Of a stretch of 25,396 nt of DNA, positions 23,004-25,396 are shown in pieces. The notes beneath the pieces were generated by a model. It searched no databases. It saw only the letters and a program-made list of their open reading frames with translations, and was not told the origin of the DNA. Position numbers and translations under genes: made by a program. Positions within the stretch are counted from its first letter, which is position 1, and every line of letters begins with the position of its first letter. This DNA comes from a virus, in IMG/VR virus record IMGVR_UViG_3300031766_000057, positions 1-25,396 of that record. One strand, written 5' to 3'.

Positions 23004-23268
23004 CCGCCCAGTACGCGGCAGACATCTTGCCCTTAGATATATTCTTGGCGTGTCTGGCTTTGAAGGATTTCTTCCTAGCTTTTTCTTTGGCTGTCTGGGG
23101 GTCTTTGCCAGCACCCGAAACGCCCTGCTGCCCAAAGCGTATAGTCTTAACCTTATCCCCTTCCTTAGCCACCACCATATGTGACTTAGTAGGGTGGTCA
23201 GGGGTTCGCTTAGGCTTGTTATAGCTACCGTAAAGCCCTTTCAGTTTTTTATCGCTATTCTTCGGCAT
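22987..23268 (-). CDS. Small basic phage protein of the KSHMVVAKEGDKVKTIRFG family, 93 aa
   Basis: I start it at the ATG at 23268 rather than the GTG one codon earlier. The sequence PKNSDKKLKGLYGSYNKPK, then KSHMVVAKEGDKVKTIRFG, then KKSFKARHAKNISKGKMSAAYWADKVKW belongs to a small protein family seen in many phages and some large eukaryotic viruses. The KARH...SAAYWA-x-KVKW end is its hallmark. The function is not known to me. The start lies 14 bases inside the preceding 53-aa gene, so coupling is likely. Confidence 0.7.
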   Translation of the reverse strand: MPKNSDKKLKGLYGSYNKPKRTPDHPTKSHMVVAKEGDKVKTIRFGQQGVSGAGKDPQTAKEKARKKSFKARHAKNISKGKMSAAYWADKVKW

Positions 23269-23416
23269 CACTGAGTATCTGAACTATCTGAGTAGTTAAC
23301 CCATCAATAGTCCCCTGCATCTCAAGCTTGTCAGCTTCTAGCCTAGCAATATCAGTTTTAAGCTGAACTATCTTTATTACTGCGTCTTCTTCAGTGTCAA
23401 TAACTTCAGTTACCAC
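23255..23416 (-). CDS. Small coiled-coil protein, 53 aa
   Basis: A GTG at 23416 with AGGAG 6 nt upstream opens a 53-codon frame ending in TAG at 23255, inside the next gene's start. The product is acidic and heptad-like (AVIKIVQLKTDIARLEADKLE, then TIDGLTTQIVQIL). The good ribosome site, the coupling overlap and its place as first gene after the terminator support it. Function unknown. Confidence 0.6.
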   Translation of the reverse strand: MVTEVIDTEEDAVIKIVQLKTDIARLEADKLEMQGTIDGLTTQIVQILSDAEE

Positions 23417-23440
23417 AATGTTCTCCTCTGTTTGAGTGGT

Positions 23441-23460
23441 TAATATAGTATAGGGTCACA
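23441..23460 (-). promoter_or_regulatory. Possible promoter for the lysis/accessory operon
   Basis: Minus-strand GACCCTATACTATATTAACC lies between the terminator and the GTG at 23416. TATACT matches the -10 consensus at five of six, and TTGGGG 18 bp upstream is a weak -35 inside the terminator stem. The CCCTAT core is shared with sites before the coat and large terminase genes. Confidence 0.35.
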
Positions 23461-23467
23461 TAAAAAG

Positions 23468-23500
23468 AAACCCCAAGAGAGGGAGAGCCTCTTGGGGTTT
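23468..23500 (-). terminator. Rho-independent terminator after the small terminase gene
   Basis: A perfect 12-bp stem (23468-23479 with 23489-23500, core CCCCAAGAG/CTCTTGGGG) has a 9-nt loop and is followed on the minus strand by CTTTTTATG. The plus-strand side has no T-run, so it works leftward. It separates the regulator/terminase transcript from the lysis operon. Confidence 0.88.
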
Positions 23501-23502
23501 CG

Positions 23503-23546
23503 CGTCAGAAAGGAGAAAACTGACGGGGGTGCAATGCAATTGCACC
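23503..23546 (-). other. Two extra hairpins between the small terminase stop and the terminator
   Basis: GGTGCAAT/ATTGCACC (23528-23535 with 23539-23546, 3-nt loop) starts one base past the stop codon. CGTCAG/CTGACG (23503-23508 with 23520-23525) follows. Neither has a T-run. Together with the terminator they make three stacked hairpins that could protect the 3' end of the message. Confidence 0.7.
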
Positions 23547-23547
23547 A

Positions 23548-24060
23548 TTACTCAGGGTCTATGTCAATAGCTGGTAAGGAAATCTCCTGTTCCCCTGTCG
23601 GCATATTAAAAACTATACGTAGTCCACCACCTTCCCCACCCTTCTGCGGTTGGTCCAGCCCAGCTACTTTAGCTAGGTTCTGGAAGCTTTGGTTTCTTAC
23701 TGAGGGAGTTGCTCCTTGGTCTGTGACGATTTCATAGATGTCGAGGAGTGAGTCTTCAACAAGCATACCCGCCTTGAGGCGCGCTCGGTCTTTGGCGTTG
23801 GTGTCTGCTGCCCAGAGCCGCTTCGCTTCTCTAAGTACTGCTCGAAAAGATTCGTTTCGTAGCCGCGCTTTGAGTTGAGCCGCAGTGTACCCATACGCAG
23901 CCGCAACTTCTGTACGAGGTCTGATATTAGAGACCAGCTCCATCGCAAGCTTCGCATCATGGTCGTTACCCTTCTGCGCCGTTGGAGTTAATTCCTTCTG
24001 CGTTGGTGGCAACATCTCTGCTAGCATCTTGTCCAGCTCCGCCTGTGACGATTCTTCCAC
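23548..24060 (-). CDS. terS: Terminase small subunit-like protein
   Basis: This is a 170-residue protein. The GTG at 24060 has AAGGA-type purine runs upstream and lies 95 nt inside the preceding regulator gene; ATGs at 24027 and 24015 are alternatives. Residues about 45-80 form a helix-turn-helix-like part (NIRPRTEVAAAYGYTAAQLKARL). Residues about 80-140 are helical (REAKRLWAADTNAKDRARLK, then VRNQSFQNLAKVAGL), followed by a Gly-rich linker and IVFNMPTGE. These patterns fit small terminases of podoviruses, which recognise the packaging site and regulate the large subunit. The gene-free region next to it may contain that site. Confidence 0.7.
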   Translation of the reverse strand: MEESSQAELDKMLAEMLPPTQKELTPTAQKGNDHDAKLAMELVSNIRPRTEVAAAYGYTAAQLKARLRNESFRAVLREAKRLWAADTNAKDRARLKAGMLVEDSLLDIYEIVTDQGATPSVRNQSFQNLAKVAGLDQPQKGGEGGGLRIVFNMPTGEQEISLPAIDIDPE

Positions 24061-24226
24061 TATCCTTTTCCTTGTTAAGTTCAGTCAGTGCGTATTGACG
24101 TAACCCTTCCCGCATTAACTCAGAGACAGTTGTTTCCCTAAGCGCGGCTAAATGCTTTAAACAATTATGGGTTGCTTCACTCAGATAAAAATTTAATTTT
24201 TTAAGGTTTCTATTTGGTCTAGCCAT
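23966..24226 (-). CDS. Ribbon-helix-helix (CopG/Arc-type) DNA-binding protein, 86 aa
   Basis: ATG at 24226 has AGGA 7 nt upstream. Residues 1-52 match the RHH fold: a basic strand (RNLKKLNFYLSEA), helix A (THNCLKHLAALRE), a TTVS turn, helix B (ELMREGLRQYALTEL). The C-terminal 35 residues are flexible and overlap the small terminase frame by 95 nt. RHH proteins bind repeated short operators and often repress their own promoter. A repeated GGCTAAG box lies in and around the promoter just upstream. It probably controls the leftward operon. Confidence 0.75.
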   Translation of the reverse strand: MARPNRNLKKLNFYLSEATHNCLKHLAALRETTVSELMREGLRQYALTELNKEKDSGRIVTGGAGQDASRDVATNAEGINSNGAEG

Positions 24227-24252
24227 TTTAATTCCTAAGTAGTTACGTATTG

Positions 24253-24281
24253 ATGATATGGCTAAGTTCCTAATAAAGCAA
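24253..24281 (-). promoter_or_regulatory. Leftward promoter for the RHH/small terminase operon
   Basis: On the minus strand TTGCTT (24281-24276) and TATCAT (24258-24253, five of six) are 17 bp apart. The expected +1 is near 24246, giving a 20-nt leader with AGGA before the RHH start. A GGCTAAG box occupies the spacer. Confidence 0.5.
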
Positions 24282-24349
24282 GCCCAGTACTAGGCGCGGC
24301 TAAGAGTCCTTAGCGACTAAAAAGGTACCGGGCATTTGTGCGGCTAAGA
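24260..24349 (+). promoter_or_regulatory. Repeated GGCTAAG boxes, probable RHH operators
   Basis: GGCTAAG (plus strand) occurs at 24260-24266, 24298-24304 and 24342-24348, at 38 and 44 bp steps. The last two are part of a longer GCGGCTAAGA repeat. The middle box is followed by the inverted CTTAGCG at 24309-24315. The first lies between -35 and -10 of the leftward promoter, where binding would block transcription. Confidence 0.5.
24282..24333. repeat. Nested inverted repeats around the middle box
   Basis: GCCCAGTAC (24282-24290) and GTACCGGGC (24325-24333) pair at eight of nine positions and enclose GCTAAG-AGTC-CTTAGC (24299-24314). Confidence 0.7.
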
Positions 24350-24370
24350 ATAACGTCTATATGTTATTCT
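24347..24370. repeat. Perfect 8-bp inverted repeat AGAATAAC/GTTATTCT
   Basis: Arms at 24347-24354 and 24363-24370 with an 8-nt spacer overlap the third GGCTAAG box and are followed by an A/T-rich run. It could be a hairpin or a dimeric protein site. Confidence 0.75.
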
Positions 24371-24519
24371 GATAAAAAATTTTGTGGAAACACCTAATAT
24401 ATATAGACCACGTATACCCCCATGTCCATGCCGCGCCCCTAATCCTAGATAGTGCGTTCGCTATATTGTGTTGATTACCTACTATGTAAGCAACAAGATG
24501 TACGGTATGGCTATGGCTC

Positions 24520-24535
24520 TGTGATGTGAATCACT
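24520..24535 (+). promoter_or_regulatory. CRP-like binding site
   Basis: TGTGATGTGAATCACT matches the CRP pattern TGTGA-N6-TCACA at nine of ten conserved bases. Its centre is 24527.5, about 39 bp before the expected start of the adjacent rightward promoter, close to the class II activation position. Confidence 0.5.
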
Positions 24536-24559
24536 TTGCTATTAGCCATTGGATATCAT
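24536..24559 (+). promoter_or_regulatory. Possible activator-dependent rightward promoter
   Basis: TATCAT at 24554-24559 is a good -10 (same hexamer as the leftward promoter). At 17 bp spacing the -35 would be TCACTT, which is poor and overlaps the CRP-like site. Expected +1 is about 24566. Confidence 0.35.
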
Positions 24560-24565
24560 CTCAGT

Positions 24566-24767
24566 GTCAAGCGGGTACGGACTCGCTACACAGACGGGCG
24601 ACAACGCGCCACGTCAGACAGCCGGTGAACCACTAATGCCTGAACGTCAGTGGTGAAAATGCGGAGACTCGAATTGGACTCTTCCCCGCACTGGTATGCC
24701 TAGTCCAGCACTCGACAGAGAATAAGTCCACGCCGCGCACAGTAATGAGACTGTGCGCGGTATCTTT
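24566..24767 (+). ncRNA. Candidate structured non-coding RNA or cis-element
   Basis: Consecutive inverted repeats cover this stretch: 24571-24586 (GCGGG/CTCGC with one G-U), 24593-24615 (GACGGGCG paired with CGCC-A-CGTC), 24629-24654 (ACCACT/AGTGGT), 24660-24690 (TGCGG/CCGCA), 24691-24708 (CTGG/CCAG) and 24733-24760 (11-bp perfect stem). TGGACT (24675-24680) can also pair with AGTCCA (24702-24707) as an alternative fold. It follows a possible promoter and ends in a terminator-like stem. It contains no frame of useful length. An RNA is inferred; a packaging or replication site is equally possible. Confidence 0.35.
24733..24767 (+). terminator. GC-rich 11-bp stem, possible rightward terminator
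   Basis: CCGCGCACAGT (24733-24743) pairs perfectly with ACTGTGCGCGG (24750-24760) around a 6-nt loop, followed by TATCTTT. The T-run is broken, so termination may be partial. On the minus strand there is no T-run. Confidence 0.5.
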
Positions 24768-24780
24768 GCGCGTACATAGT

Positions 24781-24802
24781 GCATAGCCCATAGGGGTTAT
24801 GC
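24781..24802 (+). other. Leader hairpin before the early gene
   Basis: GCATAGCCC pairs with GGGTTATGC (nine pairs, one G-U) around a 4-nt loop, about 50 nt before the ATG at 24855. It may shape the 5' leader of the early message. Confidence 0.45.
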
Positions 24803-24854
24803 GGTATGTATGCTCACTTCCGAGTATATGACCAATGTAATAAGGAATGATATT

Positions 24855-25396
24855 ATGAGTAAAGCAACAAAAGAGCAGAAAGCATTGCTGGTACGTTTAG
24901 AACCATATTCTGGCGCGGCTGCTGAGAAACGGACAGCAGTCTACTGGGTACTGGCTAAAGAGATAATTATTGAAGCAGTCGTTAACAATTGGATGGATGG
25001 ACTTAATAAGCTGATTAATGCTGGTCGCGCAGACGGCAAGCGCAATGAGACTATTGCGCTGCTGAGGGCTACTGTCGGTAAGTCTTGGGAGCTGGTCTCT
25101 GTCGACAATCGGTATAAGTACAAAGGAAATAATACCGATGCAAAGGCTGCGGCTGCGCGGCGAGATATGCTTAAAGAGTTAGTTGATTTCGAGGGGACTG
25201 AGGTAATGTATCTTGAGACCCTGATTGACAACAAGCTGTTTGATATGTCTCAGGAAACCATTGCCAAGGCTGATGCTAAAAAGACCAAGTACAAAAAGGT
25301 CACAGCTATTGAGAAATACATAGCATCTAGCTTCAAAGCAGTGCTGGCATTCGGTGGTACTAAAGCCAAGCTGATTGCTGTTGTTGAGGCTGCACT
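24855..25396 (+). CDS. Rightward (early) gene, N-terminal 180 residues, unknown function
   Basis: ATG at 24855 with AAGGAA about 8 nt upstream opens a frame that runs off the right edge. The protein starts MSKATKEQKALLVRLEPY and is helical, with Lys/Ala-rich segments (YKGNNTDAKAAAARRDMLK, then DAKKTKYKKVTAIEKYIASS). No TM, signal or catalytic motif is seen. Being first on the opposite arm and next to the control region, it is probably an early gene. Its use of G-ending Leu codons (CTG) looks higher than in the late genes, by eye. No family recognised. Confidence 0.7.
   Translation, partial: MSKATKEQKALLVRLEPYSGAAAEKRTAVYWVLAKEIIIEAVVNNWMDGLNKLINAGRADGKRNETIALLRATVGKSWELVSVDNRYKYKGNNTDAKAAAARRDMLKELVDFEGTEVMYLETLIDNKLFDMSQETIAKADAKKTKYKKVTAIEKYIASSFKAVLAFGGTKAKLIAVVEAA

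Larger units (their letters stand above)
24227..24854. other. 628-bp gene-free divergent control region
   Basis: No frame of useful length with a ribosome site occurs here on either strand. It separates leftward late genes from a rightward early gene. The left third has the RHH operon promoter, GGCTAAG boxes and A/T-rich inverted repeats. The right two thirds have a CRP-like site, a possible rightward promoter and a run of G/C-richer hairpins. Phage origins, packaging sites and early leaders commonly lie in such gaps. Confidence 0.85.

Noticed and set aside
22663-23184. 173-codon open frame on the plus strand across the lysis genes
   Set aside because: It lies antisense to three better-supported genes (endolysin, two-TM protein, 93-aa protein), has no ribosome site and no recognisable pattern.
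24660-24708. tRNA-like pieces (TTCGA-type loop on the minus strand, paired arms)
   Set aside because: The arms do not form a T-stem, and no acceptor or anticodon arm at correct spacing can be drawn.
24560-24770. Group I intron or tmRNA
   Set aside because: No conserved core elements were seen and there is no split gene around the region.
1-25396. CRISPR array, insertion sequence or integrase/attachment site
   Set aside because: No regularly spaced repeats, no transposase or integrase frame, and no terminal inverted repeats with target duplications were seen.
1-25396. High frequency of CTAG compared with typical proteobacterial DNA
   Set aside because: By eye it is near what base composition predicts, so it is only non-depleted; an exact count would be needed before calling it enriched.

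Overview
The window looks like the late-gene half of a short-tailed (podovirus-type) double-stranded DNA phage, with the edge of an early region at its right end. It encodes both terminase subunits, a large portal, a scaffold, an HK97-fold type coat protein, a head-tail adaptor, a beta-propeller-like tail nozzle, fibres and ejection-type internal proteins. No tape measure, sheath or integrase is visible. The host is probably a gram-negative, perhaps marine, gammaproteobacterium: Shine-Dalgarno sites are classical, the lysis enzyme is an M15-type peptidase, and one site closely matches the CRP consensus. The host call is inference. G+C is roughly 43% by eye.

Layout. Nearly everything from 1 to 24226 is on the minus strand and is read right to left. 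It starts with an RHH regulator overlapping a small-terminase-like gene (24226-23548), followed by a hairpin cluster and terminator (23546-23468). Next comes a lysis/accessory cassette: a 53-aa coiled-coil protein, a basic 93-aa protein, a two-TM protein, an M15 endolysin, a TM-plus-coiled-coil protein and a holin-like protein. Two very basic proteins with matching C-terminal tails follow, then the large terminase. A two-gene plus-strand island (17262-18484), probably fibre-related, interrupts the minus-strand block. Leftward transcription resumes with portal, three small proteins, scaffold and coat. A strong terminator sits directly after coat, as in T7. The tail genes follow: two adaptors, small virion proteins, a collar fibre, a second fibre, two paralogous small proteins, a nozzle and ejection-type proteins. 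The last is a very large protein that runs off the left edge. Many junctions are ATGA or TAATG overlaps, so most of this block is probably translationally coupled.

From 24227 to 24854 lies a 628-bp gene-free region between the leftward late arm and a rightward early gene (24855 to the right edge). It holds a leftward promoter with repeated GGCTAAG boxes, likely operators for the RHH protein. It also holds a CRP-like site over a possible rightward promoter, then about 200 nt of consecutive hairpins ending in an 11-bp GC-rich stem. That stretch is the best candidate here for something undescribed: a structured non-coding RNA, or a packaging or replication site beside the small terminase gene. 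By manual scan the whole window also contains no GATC and no GGCC, a strong sign of past selection by restriction or related systems.
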